Positions 44,230 to 54,469 of a stretch of 64,000 nucleotides of DNA are shown in pieces. Made by a program: the position numbers and the translations under genes. This stretch comes from Azolla caroliniana (taxonomy: Eukaryota > Polypodiophyta). The notes beneath the pieces were generated by a model. The model saw only the letters and a list, made by a program, of their open reading frames with translations, was not told the origin of the DNA and searched no databases. Within the stretch, counting starts at the first letter, position 1; each line of letters starts with the position of its first letter. The stretch lies in NCBI GenBank assembly GCA_043228905.1, contig JBHGNT010000008.1:12648001-12712000 (forward strand), given 5' to 3'.

Positions 44230-47200
44230 TTACTCTTCGCCTGCCGGCCCTTCCTCGGCCTCGGGTCGGTCGTCGCTGCTGTCTAGGAGAATCGGGTCGG
44301 GTTCGTCGTCGTGCCGCTTCTTGAAAGCTTTGATCCTCTTCCCGGCCACGGGTATCGCTATTCTCGTACCGTCGAGTTCCGCCAGATGATACGTCCCGTT
44401 GTCGTTGGCGCTCTGTACCGTGTACGGCCCGAACCATCTCCGTGCGAACTTCCGCGTTGCTCGGTGCTGGTTGTCGAGGCTGCTGTCGTAGACGAGCACC
44501 CAGTCACCTTGTTCGATCTTCTTCGGTCGGAGTCGGTGCGTTCGGTCGAACCTGGCCTTGTTCTTTATCCTCGCCACTCGGATCCTTTCTGCAGCCGTCT
44601 CCACGTCCTCCGGTCTCCGTTCGAGTTGTCGTATACGCGCTGCCAACAAGTCCTCCCGGCTCATCTCGTCCCTCCAGTCGACCGTTGCCCATGAGGAGAT
44701 TGTTCGTTCCATCGGCATGATCGGCTTCTGGCCGAACATGAGCTCTGTCGGCATGTACCCGGTTACCGAACTGTGCGTAGTCCGGTCGGCCCACAAAGCA
44801 TAAGGTAGAAGTCGCGGCCAGTTACCGATTTGGCCCCCGCATGCCCGAACCAGCGCTTTAACGATCGGCCCGTGTCCGCGCTCCACCTTTCCATTCGCCT
44901 CCGGGTTGTACGCAGTGGTGAGCGAGAGTTTGACTCCCAGCCGATCGAACAGCTCCGCGGCTTCCTCGGCGTCCAACTCCCCTCGGTCAGCCACGATCTT
45001 CCCGACGCACCCGTACCGGCATATCACGTCCTCGATCAGGAACCGACACACGGCCGCGGTCGTCTTGTTCTGAAGGGCTCGGCCTTCCACCTGGTTCGTC
45101 AGGTCTTCCCGCGCTAGGACCAGATACCGCATCTGTCCTACCCCCATCGGCATCGTCACTAGATCTACCATCCATTTGGAGTGGATAGTCGGAGGGTACG
45201 TAGGGCGAAGCCCGTCCCGGTGTCGGACTATCGAGTGCATCTGACAACTCTCGCAAGTTGACACGAACCGATGCACGTCCCGGTACAATCCCGGCCACCA
45301 GTACTTCCCCTTCAGCTTCTCAAATGTCGCCCACGTTCCACGGTGTCCAGCCCAAGGGCTGTCGTGGTAGGCCGCCAGTAGCTCCTCCTGTTCTTCCTTC
45401 ATCGCCACCACCCGGAGCGGGACGCCGTTCCTCTTCTTCGGGTGCTTCCACAAATGCCCATCTCGGAGAAAGAATCGATATGCTTTCTTCCGGATCCGGT
45501 TGGCCTCGTCCTTCGTCCATGACGCATCGGGCGTCATTGTCTTCAAAAACCCGCCGATCTGCAGCCACTCCCCGTCGTACTTGCTCGCGTCGAACTCGTT
45601 AAGCGCCGGAGTGCTCATCCCGTCGGTCGTTATGTATGCCGCCTCGAAGAAATCCACGCCGACTTCTTCGTCTTCCGAAACCATGCCGCCCTCGTCGTCG
45701 AACCTCGCCCTCGAAAGCATGTCGGCCATGGCATTGTCTTTCCCGGAAATGTGTCGTATTTCCGGGTCCAGGGACTTGATGTACGCTATCCACCTGAGCA
45801 TCGCCAGGTCCGGAGTCGCGCATCCGGAAACCATACCGAGAATCGGCAGGCAATCCGTCTCGATGATCACTTCTGTCCCTATCAGGTAGTCTTTGTCGGC
45901 CTTAACCGCCGAAACAATACCCCAGAGTTCGCGTTTAACCTGGGCGTATCCTCGCTGCCGTTCACTGAGGACTTTCGCGCCGAATCGGATCGGAAACCGA
46001 TTGCCGTCCTCGTCTTCCTGGTTCACGACCCATCCGATCCCGGTCGGACTGGTATCCACCGTCATGAATACCGGGGTACCCTTCCCGTATACCGCCTTCC
46101 GGAGTGCCGGTGCCGCTGCAAGGGCCTCTTTCAGCTTCCGGACCGATTCCGCGTGCTCGTCTAGCCATTCGAACCTTCGCCCCTTTTTCAGCAACCCGTA
46201 CAGTGGCTCCGCGACGTGTGCGTAATGCGGGATCCATATGTGGTAGAACGCGCATGCCCCCAGGAATCTCCGTACTTCCGTGACCGAGCTGCAGTTGGGC
46301 TTCATCGCGGAGATGGCTTCTATCTTTGCCGGAGACGGTTTCCGGCCATATGGTCCACATAAATGTCCGACCACCATGATTTCCGACTGCCCGAATGCTG
46401 ACTTCTCCCCCGAGAAGGTGAGCCTCGCATCCTCTAGCCTTTGTAGCACCTTCTCGCAGTCGTCGATGTGCGTTACCACGAATCGCCGGCATCCGTCCGG
46501 GCCGATCGTCTCGTCCTTTTTTCCCACCGGGCATCCCTTGATCGGGATGTCGTCCAGAAACGGCATGGTGATGTCCGGGATACAGTCCCTCAGAACCTTG
46601 TTCATCGCATTCACCATGTGGGCCACCGAGTTGGTCCCTCCTTGCGGCAGTGTACACATCCGAACTAGGCCGAGGGGAGTTCGCATCGTCGTAATGTCTC
46701 TGCTCTCCACGGCTAGCTGGAACTGGTCGTACCCTGAGTATAGATCCCCGACCGAGTAAATTGACCTTCCGGCGAAGGCCTCCGCGAACTCGTCTATGGT
46801 CGGTCCGATCCCTGCGTTCCGAATGGTCACTCGATTGACCGGCTGCAGGTCCTGGATGAAGCGCAACGAACCGTTTTTCTTCGGTACGGTAAACCATCGA
46901 TTCGAATATGGGGCGCTCGACGGCTCGAGAATTCCCATATCAACTTTCTGCCTCAGCAGCTCCATCAACTTCGGGATGTGAGCTCTCGGAACCGGGATTG
47001 GCTTGAGATTCCATGGTACATGCGGTACCGTGAATATCACCATCGGCTCCACGATCGTCGGGTCGACGCACCCGATTTCCTCCGGCGAGAAGGCGAAGGC
47101 TTTCCCGTGCCTTCCGAGCATTCTCCGAAACCGGTCTTCCTCCGCCGGCAGTAGGAACCCGCCCCCACCGATTTTGAGCTCTCGGAGCGTCTCGTCGGTG

Positions 47201-47720
47201 AAGGTGTGTCCTATGCAGGCCGGATCTCGTAGACTAGGGTCCGATGCAACCCCTTTGATTCTCGACGCGCTGTCCTTTGGTAAGGGTGCCGCGACTGGCC
47301 TTACCTTCCGGTCCACAGTCTTGTACTTGGTGCTTACGTGGGTCGTCCGAACTGACTCGAGCCCTCGACCGACGTCCGCGATGACTTCGTACATCTCCTC
47401 GGAACACACCGGTATCGTCCGGTCTTCGTTAAGGCCTTCTTCGACTACCTTTCCCAGCATTCCCAAGGTGTCGTCGAATGAGACCGCCTCCACGGCTCCG
47501 TTGATTTCCTCGTCAGGGCCGAGAACTCTGCACGCTCGAAGTCTCCCCTCCGCCTTTCTCTTCTCTCGGCCGCCGATGCCGACTATCGCACACGCTCCGC
47601 TGTCGGAGAACAAAAATTCCCTACCTATGGTACAAGGTTTCTTCGGTTTTATCGTACAGGTGTGGGGTTTTCCCGGGGTGTCCGGACTGTCGCGGCCCCA
47701 CGCCTTGGCAGCCCTCTCTA
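44230..47720 (-). CDS. pol of Ty3 element A, intact (reverse transcriptase, RNase H, integrase)
   Basis: Open from the gag-pro stop through 1127 codons after a TTG at 47613; no ATG near its start, consistent with frameshift expression. Numbering from 47613: reverse transcriptase about 170-440 with D290 (VGDLYSGYDQ) and active site FLDD at 352-355 in place of YxDD; RNase H with D520, E562, D587; integrase zinc site H750, H757, C787, C790 and triad D817, D876, E911; then a basic region and an acidic tail ending EGPAGEE. There is no chromodomain. Integrase last is the gypsy order. All catalytic residues I can place are present, so the element may be autonomous. Confidence 0.94.
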
Positions 47721-47726
47721 AAAATC
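47718..47726 (-). promoter_or_regulatory. Candidate -1 frameshift site at the gag-pro stop
   Basis: The last codons of gag-pro are GAT TTT TAG. Slipping back one base on the T5 tract with the stop codon in the A site gives TTA GAG AGG GCT, a frame open straight into pol. No other ATG-started route to the pol N-terminus is evident. Confidence 0.5.
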
Positions 47727-49844
47727 CTCTCGGTTATCGGAACCGAGGGAGTCGCGGTTACGCTCGTGGTTCGGCCTAACCGTCAAAAACTGGACCGAAT
47801 GGCGCCCGTCCTGGCTCTTGACTCGCGCATAGGCCGAACCATTGTCCAGCACCTTGGTCTCCATTCGCGCCGCCGTGATGTACGGCTCTCCCAGTATGAC
47901 CGGATGCGAAGACGTCTCCTGCACGAAGAAGTGCTGGTCAATCTCGACGTCGCCGATCTTGACTCGCACATTCGGACAGGCCCCGTGCAGTTCCTCGGTG
48001 GCGCGCGTTGCTGCCCTTATTTTCCACCCGTGCTTGGTGTTGATCGGCCATTTGCCCTTCTTATAGAAGTCCATGGACATCAAATTGATCTCCGATCCGT
48101 GGTCTACCAAAGCTATCACCGGATCCTGGACATCGCCGATCTTCACCGGGGTTTCCGTGGTCGCTCGGGCCCAGTGCGGTCTCGAATAGTGGCTTTCCGC
48201 CCACTCGTCTCCCAGCGCCATGTCGTCTAGGTGCGTCGTCCGCACTTCCACCGGTCTTTCCGGTTCTGTCTCCGTTGACAGCCTCTTCCGTTTCACCAAG
48301 TCCACGATGGAGTCGTGGAACTCCTTCTTGGCGATTCCCAGTACCTCCCGTAGCGACAGCTCCACCTTGCTGTCGAGGATCCGTTCCTCCAGGACCTTTC
48401 GTAAGTCCGTGGTTCTTTCTATCTCCGTCCCCAGACGGTACCCGCCCTTCTGGGGTTTATCTTGCATACCGGCCCCGCCGGCTTCGTCCCGTCGTGGCCC
48501 GGACCGGGTCTCATATCGTTGTGAGGGCCCGGTCGTCCCGGGTTTCCCCACCCGCTTCTCTTCTACCAGAGCCTCGTAGTTCCGGCAAGCGGCTTCCACG
48601 AAGCCCGTCTTTTCCTCGACCGGGTCGCTCCACCCGGTCATCTCCCGTACCTGTTTCTCCGCACGGTCCGATTCCTCCCTCTTCATCCTCGTATCGGCAA
48701 GGCCTTCCAGCACCGTCGGCCAGAATCCGGCTCTGCTTCCCCTTCGGGCCTCGTTGCCCCCGACTCGAATACCGGCCGACGCCGAGTAGTGGACGGTTTC
48801 CGCGTGTCGGGCCGCCGCCTCTTCCATCACCCTTTTCATACCGCCCTTTCCGTCGTTTCGGCTCAGGGCCCTTCGGGTGTCGCTGGCATGCACCCGTCCT
48901 TCCCACAGGTACACCACCCTGTTCCTCAGCGCCTCCGCGAAGTCGCCGCAGTCCTTCCGAATGTGGCCGACTTCATCGCACCACATGCACCTGTTTCCTG
49001 CCGCCGGCCGTCGGTCACGAGCCGATTCGCCTCCTTCCCTTCGGGCCTGCGCGATTTGGAGGTCCTTTATCGCCTTCGTCAATTCCTCCAGCGCCGCTCC
49101 TCCGGTTGAGCCTCTGACTACGCCGGTCGAAGCCGAACCGGTTTCCAACCACTCCCGGGTCTCTTCCTTGCGCACCTGTGGCGCTGGTTCGAGCTTCCTT
49201 GCTGCGACCGGGCCCGACCCGGTCGCCCCGTTATCCGCCCATTCTCGCCGTTTGTCGAAACGGCCACAGACCTTCCTGACAGCCGCCCAGTCGGTAGTGA
49301 GCCCGTCTTCGGTTTCCAGCAAGAAGCCCACTTGCTCCCGATCCCGCTCGTCGACCGACATGACAAACAGCAAGACCCGGCTCGTGTCCAGGATGGTTCG
49401 GTCGAGCGCCGAAAGGCGCGCAAAGTTTTCCTCGAACTCCCGGAGGAGCGCCGACGCGTTTCTTCCCTTCCCCGGGGACTCCACCCATTCCATGAACCTT
49501 CGCTTCGAAAGCCGGAGCGCGTCGTCCAGCCCGTATTTCTCTAGGAGCCGACCTTCGAACTCCTCCCAGGTACGGCTCTCCGTCCGCACCTCGAGCACCT
49601 CCGCATGGATGCTCGGCATCGCTACTCGGGGAAATCCGGCAAGACGCCTTTCTTCCGGAATGTCCCGCATCAGCATCTCTGCACCGTAGGACGCCAAATA
49701 CTTCGTGGCATCCTTCCCATCGAACCGGCCGATCGTGCCGACGACCGCCTCAATAGCTCTATCGAGGGCACCGGTGCTCTCGCGCGCGTTTACAATCCGA
49801 TCCACGGCCGAAGCCATGGCCTCTGCGAGATCCGACCCCCTCAT
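47718..49844 (-). CDS. gag-protease of Ty3 element A, intact
   Basis: The open frame begins at 49871 without an ATG there (GTG); the first ATG is at 49844, giving 708 residues. Numbering from 49871: capsid-like region to about 230; CX2CX4HX4C zinc knuckle CMWCDEVGHIRKDC at 295-308; a charged linker; a conserved segment LREVLGIAKKEFHD (about 508-521) shared with G; a retropepsin-like domain with ALVDHGSEINLMS (Asp590) and a second half VILGEPYITAARMETKVLDNGS. Having His after the catalytic Asp is unusual; G keeps it, so it is a family trait and not damage. The product packages RNA and matures the polyprotein. Confidence 0.93.
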   Translation of the reverse strand: MRGSDLAEAMASAVDRIVNARESTGALDRAIEAVVGTIGRFDGKDATKYLASYGAEMLMRDIPEERRLAGFPRVAMPSIHAEVLEVRTESRTWEEFEGRLLEKYGLDDALRLSKRRFMEWVESPGKGRNASALLREFEENFARLSALDRTILDTSRVLLFVMSVDERDREQVGFLLETEDGLTTDWAAVRKVCGRFDKRREWADNGATGSGPVAARKLEPAPQVRKEETREWLETGSASTGVVRGSTGGAALEELTKAIKDLQIAQARREGGESARDRRPAAGNRCMWCDEVGHIRKDCGDFAEALRNRVVYLWEGRVHASDTRRALSRNDGKGGMKRVMEEAAARHAETVHYSASAGIRVGGNEARRGSRAGFWPTVLEGLADTRMKREESDRAEKQVREMTGWSDPVEEKTGFVEAACRNYEALVEEKRVGKPGTTGPSQRYETRSGPRRDEAGGAGMQDKPQKGGYRLGTEIERTTDLRKVLEERILDSKVELSLREVLGIAKKEFHDSIVDLVKRKRLSTETEPERPVEVRTTHLDDMALGDEWAESHYSRPHWARATTETPVKIGDVQDPVIALVDHGSEINLMSMDFYKKGKWPINTKHGWKIRAATRATEELHGACPNVRVKIGDVEIDQHFFVQETSSHPVILGEPYITAARMETKVLDNGSAYARVKSQDGRHSVQFLTVRPNHERNRDSLGSDNREDF

Positions 49845-49871
49845 TTCCTGCTCTTCTGCCGCCTCTTTCAC

Positions 49872-49884
49872 GTCGGGTTCACCA
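49872..49884 (-). other. Primer-binding-site-like sequence of A
   Basis: TGGTGAACCCGAC on the minus strand, the counterpart of 308-320 in element G. Confidence 0.6.
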
Positions 49885-49887
49885 AGA

Positions 49888-50585
49888 TGGCGGGGTTGCT
49901 ACGCCCTTGCGTGCAGAAAGGAAGAGGGACCACGGGGGTCTTGGACCGAAGAGCAAGAGAGAGAGGAGTAAGAGAGAGAGACCCGATTACACAGAACCGA
50001 AGATTGCACAAGGACACGGCCCAACAAACAGAGATCACAAATAAACGCCGACGCAGATGGACGCAACAACGAAAGATATGTACTTATGAATGCAAGAAAA
50101 TAACAGACTAAAGTATTACAACCCACGGTGGGGCACGGAATAGATACTAACGAAAACGAACAGTGCGGCGAACAGATGCCGACCCCTGTGTGACGCGACG
50201 CACAGAAAGGGGAAACAGGTCGGAGGTGCTGCAGGACGCACTCGGGGCGTTCCACGGAACAGCGCTAGCCTCCTCGAAACCTGCACAGGTACGCGATGGA
50301 GCAGAAGACAGAGAAAGCAGGAGTGAGAGAGGAGCTCCGAAATCGGTTCGGCAGCACTTCGTCCTCCCCGCGCGAGATACCCCACTTCTATTCTTCCTCT
50401 TCCTTTTATATCCCGTCAAGAGGCCGTTTGGCATTAACTGCACACCAACCGAATCTACCCACCTAGGATCCTCGTATGTACCTACTTCGTCCTTAGGTAC
50501 TTCTTGGCGCGCGTGTGTGTGTGTAGAGCCGTTTCCCCACGCCTTGTTCCTCCGATTCCTCTTGTGGGCGGTTTTCTTCACGACA
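49888..50585 (-). repeat. 5' LTR of A (698 bp)
   Basis: Ends on the coding strand CCCCGCCA, three bases before the primer-site-like sequence. Confidence 0.95.
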
Positions 50586-50589
50586 ACGC

Positions 50590-51681
50590 TGGATGTGATC
50601 CATTCAGATGTATGGGGACCGGTACAGAACGTGAGCATTGGAGGAAGTCGTTTCTTCGTAACCTTCATCGATGACTTCACTCGGCACACTTGGGCGTAGT
50701 TGATCGCGAAAAAGAGCGAAGTCTTCACGTGTTTCTTGAAGGTGAAGAGCCTTGCAGAAAGGGAAACTAGGTGGAAGCTCAAGTGCCTGAGGTCCGATGG
50801 CGGGAAGGAGTACTTCTCCGACCAATTGTCAAGTTCTATAGGAGGGAATTCAATGGGAATTCTCGTGTAGATACACGCCGTAGCAGAACGGCGTGGCCGA
50901 GAGGAAGAATTGGACGATAGAGGAGGCAGTAAGGGCAATGCTTGAAGAGAATCATCTCCCGAAGTTCTATTGGGCTGACGCGATCAGAACAACCGTTTAC
51001 CTCCAAAATTGGGCATCTGCCAATGGAGGAGTTTCGCCATATGAGTTGTACTTCAAGAAGAACCAGAACTTGGCACACTTGAGGGTTTTTGGTAGCATCG
51101 TGTATGTGCATGTGCTGAGGGAGAAACGGAGGAAGCTGGACGCCAAAGTCGAGAAGTGTATCTTGGTTGGCGACTCGGACGAACAGAAGGGTTTTAAGTG
51201 TTATAACCCCCGAACCAAACAAGCTCACATAAGTCGTGATGTTGTGTTTCACGAGTCCGGGTCATGGTACTTGCCTTCACCTCCAACCCCTGACGACTTC
51301 ATTCCGATCTTTGATGAAGAGATCAACGAGGCTAAAATGCCTCGGGATGAAGGAGACATCGGAGCTCCTGAAGAGAGTCTGATCTCATTCAGGCTAAGTG
51401 GGCCGAATGAGCGAGTGAGTCGGCATGACCAGTCAGACGTAGAGCCGGAGAGTAGTGGAGACTCGGCCGTGCAATTCCCGTGGCGGAAGGCGAGGAGACA
51501 GTTTACGCGCGAAGAGAAGGGAAAGAAGAAGATGCCGGAGTACGTCACTAATAAAGATGAGTTGGATCGAAGCGAATCCGACTCAGAGAAGAACGAAGAT
51601 GGACCTTTGGAAACAAAGTCTATGTTGGCCAAGAGGGCCTCAAAATCGGCTAATGAGCAATTACGCCGATCTACCCGCTAG
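50590..51681 (+). pseudogene. Copia B integrase catalytic domain
   Basis: LDVIHSDVWGPVQN has the first Asp; LRSDGGKEYFSD has the second; the region with GVAERKNW gives the Glu. A TAG follows RHTWA and a frame break lies at about 50830-50890. The part from 50893 to 51681 is open and carries the usual copia post-integrase segments (FGSIVYVHV, RRKLDAKVEKCILVG, ISRDVVF) and a charged linker. Confidence 0.85.
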
Positions 51682-51690
51682 AAGAACCCT

Positions 51691-52869
51691 GTGGTGCGGT
51701 TCAAATACAACGAGTACATGGCGCATCATTATACGTACATGACGCGAGTGGCGGAAGTGTGTGAGCCTAGGAGCTACGTTGAAGCGGCAAAGGCCGCAAC
51801 TTGGCGTGCCGCAATGGAGGAAGAAATGCACGCATTAGTGGAAAATGAAACCTGGCACTTGGTTTACGCTTTGAAGGGTGTAAAGCCGATTGGATGGAGG
51901 TGGCTGTACAAGGTCAAGTACAACACCAACGGCTCTGTCAACCGCTACAAGACCCAGTTAGTGGCGAAAGGTTATGCACAACAACACATCGAATACGATG
52001 AGACCTTTGTGCCTGTCATGAAGATGACAACCGTCTATGTCTTCCTTGTAGTAGCTGCGGTAAAGGGGGTGCATTTACATCAGATCAATGTTCCTACAAG
52101 GAGAACTTTTGGAATAGGTGTACATGGTACAACCCCTCGGATTTTAGTCCAGAAAGAACACCTCGGTGGTATGTCGACTGAAGAAGTCTCTCTACGGACT
52201 AAAACAAGCCCCGCGCACATGGAATGCGAAGATCACGTAGCACCTGCGTCGGATGGGGTTTGCGATGTCCAAATCGAACTCTTCATTGTTCATCAGGCAA
52301 GGTGGACGTGGACCGGTTAATGTTTTACTCTATGTTGATGATTTAGTCATTGCCGGTGCTGACCTAGAAGTCCCAGCTCGCGACATCATTCGACATGAAG
52401 AGCCTAGGGTACCTTCTTTACTCCCTAGGGATCGAAGTTATCCGCAACCAATGACATTATGTGATGAGTATGCTCTTCAACTTTAGGATGATCGATTGTA
52501 AGTCCATATCAACTCCTCTGGACAAAAACGTCAAGCTTCGCCCAGATTTGGGAGAGGTGTGCGACCTGACACGGTTTCGACAAAATTTCGAAAGCCTAAT
52601 TTATTTGACGATCACTCAGCCAGATCTCAGTTACCTGCTCGGCCTGATCAGTCAATTTATGTCGCAGCCCACAACCGAACACCTTCAGTGTGCATAAAGG
52701 ATATTGCGTTATGTCTGGGGCACTAAGGATAGGGCACTGCTATATCGGACCGGTATTGCCGCACAGCTAGTCGGCTACTTGAATTCCGATTGGTCCGAAA
52801 ACGTTGCCGATCGTAGATCCACATCCGGGTTCGCTTTCTTGCTTGGGAGCGCCGCAATCGCCTGGAGCA
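51691..52869 (+). pseudogene. Copia B reverse transcriptase and first part of RNase H
   Basis: FKYNEYMAHHY, WRWLYKVKYNTNGS and AKGYAQ are reverse transcriptase fingers; a deletion and shifts occur around 52090-52240. The active site NVLLYVDDLVIAGAD is intact near 52319-52360. After ITQPDLSYLLGLISQF and STSGFAFLLGSAAIAWS the frame meets the LTR-like insert at 52870. Confidence 0.83.
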
Positions 52870-53326
52870 TGTTAGAGTTATATTCTAATGTAAGCACATG
52901 ATAAGGAGAAAAGATATATCAAAAATAAGAAAGCAGAGAGAGAACAAAGGGTGCCGATCCACCCAATCACCCTTGAGCGAAGGGATCGAGACGGACTTGA
53001 GCCTCGATCGGCATCTCATACCACCGCCATGGCATCGAGTCGTACCTAGTGTTGGCGCGCTCGCTACAAGAGTTGACTCACCACAACGTCAGAGTCTCGA
53101 CGTAGTCAAAAGATGATGAAGTGAGGGTAGCTAGGCCTCATATTTATAGTGATACCCAAGGCCCCCAGGCAAGTTCACACTTGGCCTAACGGGTTGTCTC
53201 AATCCCGATGATTAAAAGTAATCCTCCCCTTGTTTACACTCTCATTTAACCCTCACACTTATCCACGTGTATCTAATACTCTGGTAAATTCTCACCACGG
53301 GATATTATATGGTCATGCCCAAAAGA
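52870..53326 (-). mobile_element. LTR-like insert I (probable solo LTR) in B RNase H
   Basis: 457 bp between GAGCA (52865-52869) and GAGTA (53327-53331), a near-perfect target duplication. Removing it and one copy restores ATCGCCTGGAGCAGCAAG (WSSKK), as in the other B copies. On the minus strand the insert ends ..CTCTAACA and has a TATAAATATG promoter-like sequence near 53137-53150. It has no coding capacity and matches no other element in the window. Its minus-strand start TCTTTT lacks TG. Confidence 0.65.
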
Positions 53327-53331
53327 GAGTA

Positions 53332-54224
53332 GCAAGAAGCAGCCAATTGAGGAGTGGCTATCACGACATGCAGAGCCATTTGGCTCAAGAGGCTACTCAA
53401 GGATTTGCAAGTGGAGATGTCCGCTCTAACGACGATCTACTACGACAACCTCAACAACATCCAACTTGCAAAAAACCCTCGTCTTCCACACCCAAACCAA
53501 GCACATTGAGGTGCACTACCATTTTGTCCGCGAGCGTGTCCTCTCTGGTGAAGTCAAACTAGTGTATGTTCTGACGGATTGGCAGACTACTAACAGCTTC
53601 ACCAAGCCCCTTGGTCTTGACAACTTACAACAATTCTCGGATGCGCTTTGTTTACGGTACCATGATGTGCCGAACTTGAGGGGGAGAAATGACCAGGAAA
53701 GGGAGCAGGAAAGGAGCAGAAGTGACCGCGAAGCTGAGTCGGATGAAGAATCTGATTTCGGGTCGGCTGAAGAAGCTGAAGGCGTAAACAAGGGTAGCAA
53801 CTGAAGGGAAGAGTCGGAGTCAACCAAACAAGGGGGAGTTGAAGCCAATAAGGGTGAGAAGGCCAAGAACAAGACTTGGTCTGATGTGGTTAAGGGCCTG
53901 AAGACAGAAGACAAATTGGAGGCAGCCAATTCGGGTAAGAGCGGAAACGAGTCAAAAACCGCTGATTCGGTTCAAATGTTCGATTTAGAGATGTCGAATC
54001 AACTAAAGGCCAAACAGCGGAAAGGGCAGCGGAAGAGGCTCTAACACCACGATAGCAAAGGAGCTTAGAAAGGCAACACAAGCAAACAAGCCGACCGAAA
54101 GGGTCGAGGCGCGCGGAATCGAACGAGTCGAGGATCGCGAGCGAGGTGTGAAGCCGGGAGAAGCCGGAGCGAAGATCCGGAAGAGCAAACCAAACCTGAA
54201 GTTGAGCTTGAGGGGGAGTGTTGA
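53332..54224 (+). pseudogene. Copia B end of RNase H plus long charged C-terminal extension
   Basis: After the insert come shifted pieces of RNase H (TCEAIWLKRLLKDL-like, then HTQTKHIEVHYHFVRERVLSGEV and TKPLGLDNLQQFSDALC). Beyond RNase H the frame continues with an acidic region (EAESDEESDFGSAEEAEG), a stop at 53802-53804, then a basic region (SKQADRKGRG, RNRTSRGSRAR) and VELEGEC, with the stop inside the LTR. The same extension is present in B' and B''. Confidence 0.75.
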
Positions 54225-54469
54225 GATACAAGCTCAATATTGGGTGCCTAAACCGGTGTGTAAATTGGGTGCTTAACGAGATGTCGTAGCAATGCGTAAA
54301 CTGGGAGGCCATTGGATAGATATTCCCATGTAGGATGTGTTATTCTCTATATGTCTCTCCTACGCACGTTGTGTTGATTAAGATTTCCATTAAACCTTCC
54401 TCATCTTCTTTTTCTTTGTCTGTTGTTACCCGGTTGTGTCTGTTTAGCTTCCGCATGTATTCTTTTAAA
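54219..54469 (+). repeat. 3' LTR of B (251 bp, internally deleted)
   Basis: It starts TGTTGAGATACAAGCTCAA and ends TCTTTTAAA (TCTTTTACA in the 5' LTR). Relative to the 5' LTR a central block of roughly 150 bp, including the dyad and TATA box, is missing. Confidence 0.88.

Larger units (their letters stand above)
43460..50585 (-). mobile_element. Intact, young Ty3/gypsy element A nested in B
   Basis: Both LTRs are 698 bp (43460-44157 and 49888-50585). The only difference I found is the third base from the left end (TGT versus TGG). Flanks are TACGC|T and ACGCT, giving a 4- or 5-bp duplication; without the element B reads NRSRNTLDVIHSDV. Primer site, gag-pro, pol and polypurine tract are all present and unbroken. 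It is conspicuously GC-rich next to its AT-rich relatives G and E. The integrase (ICRYGCVGKIV, AYNPEANGKVERGH) and FLDD reverse transcriptase recall basidiomycete-type Ty3 elements; this needs a tree. Confidence 0.94.
30678..54469 (+). mobile_element. Ty1/copia element B, host of three further insertions
   Basis: 5' LTR 30678-31090 and 3' LTR 54219-54469, flanked by ATAAT at 30673-30677 and 54470-54474. Of its 23.8 kb, D (32675-43361), A (43460-50585) and an LTR-like insert (52870-53326) account for most. Its own parts, read in order, give gag, protease, integrase, reverse transcriptase and RNase H, all decayed. It belongs to the same family as B' and B''. Being the host of all three, it is older than each of them. 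Confidence 0.92.

Noticed and set aside
47003-47779. 258-codon plus-strand frame and other long frames antisense to A pol and gag
   Set aside because: Shadow frames of GC-rich coding sequence on the opposite strand; the minus-strand products carry all the motifs.
43460-50585. Element A as fungal contamination or assembly chimera
   Set aside because: It sits in copia B with a target duplication and exact frame continuity, and decayed relatives (G, E) occur in the same window.
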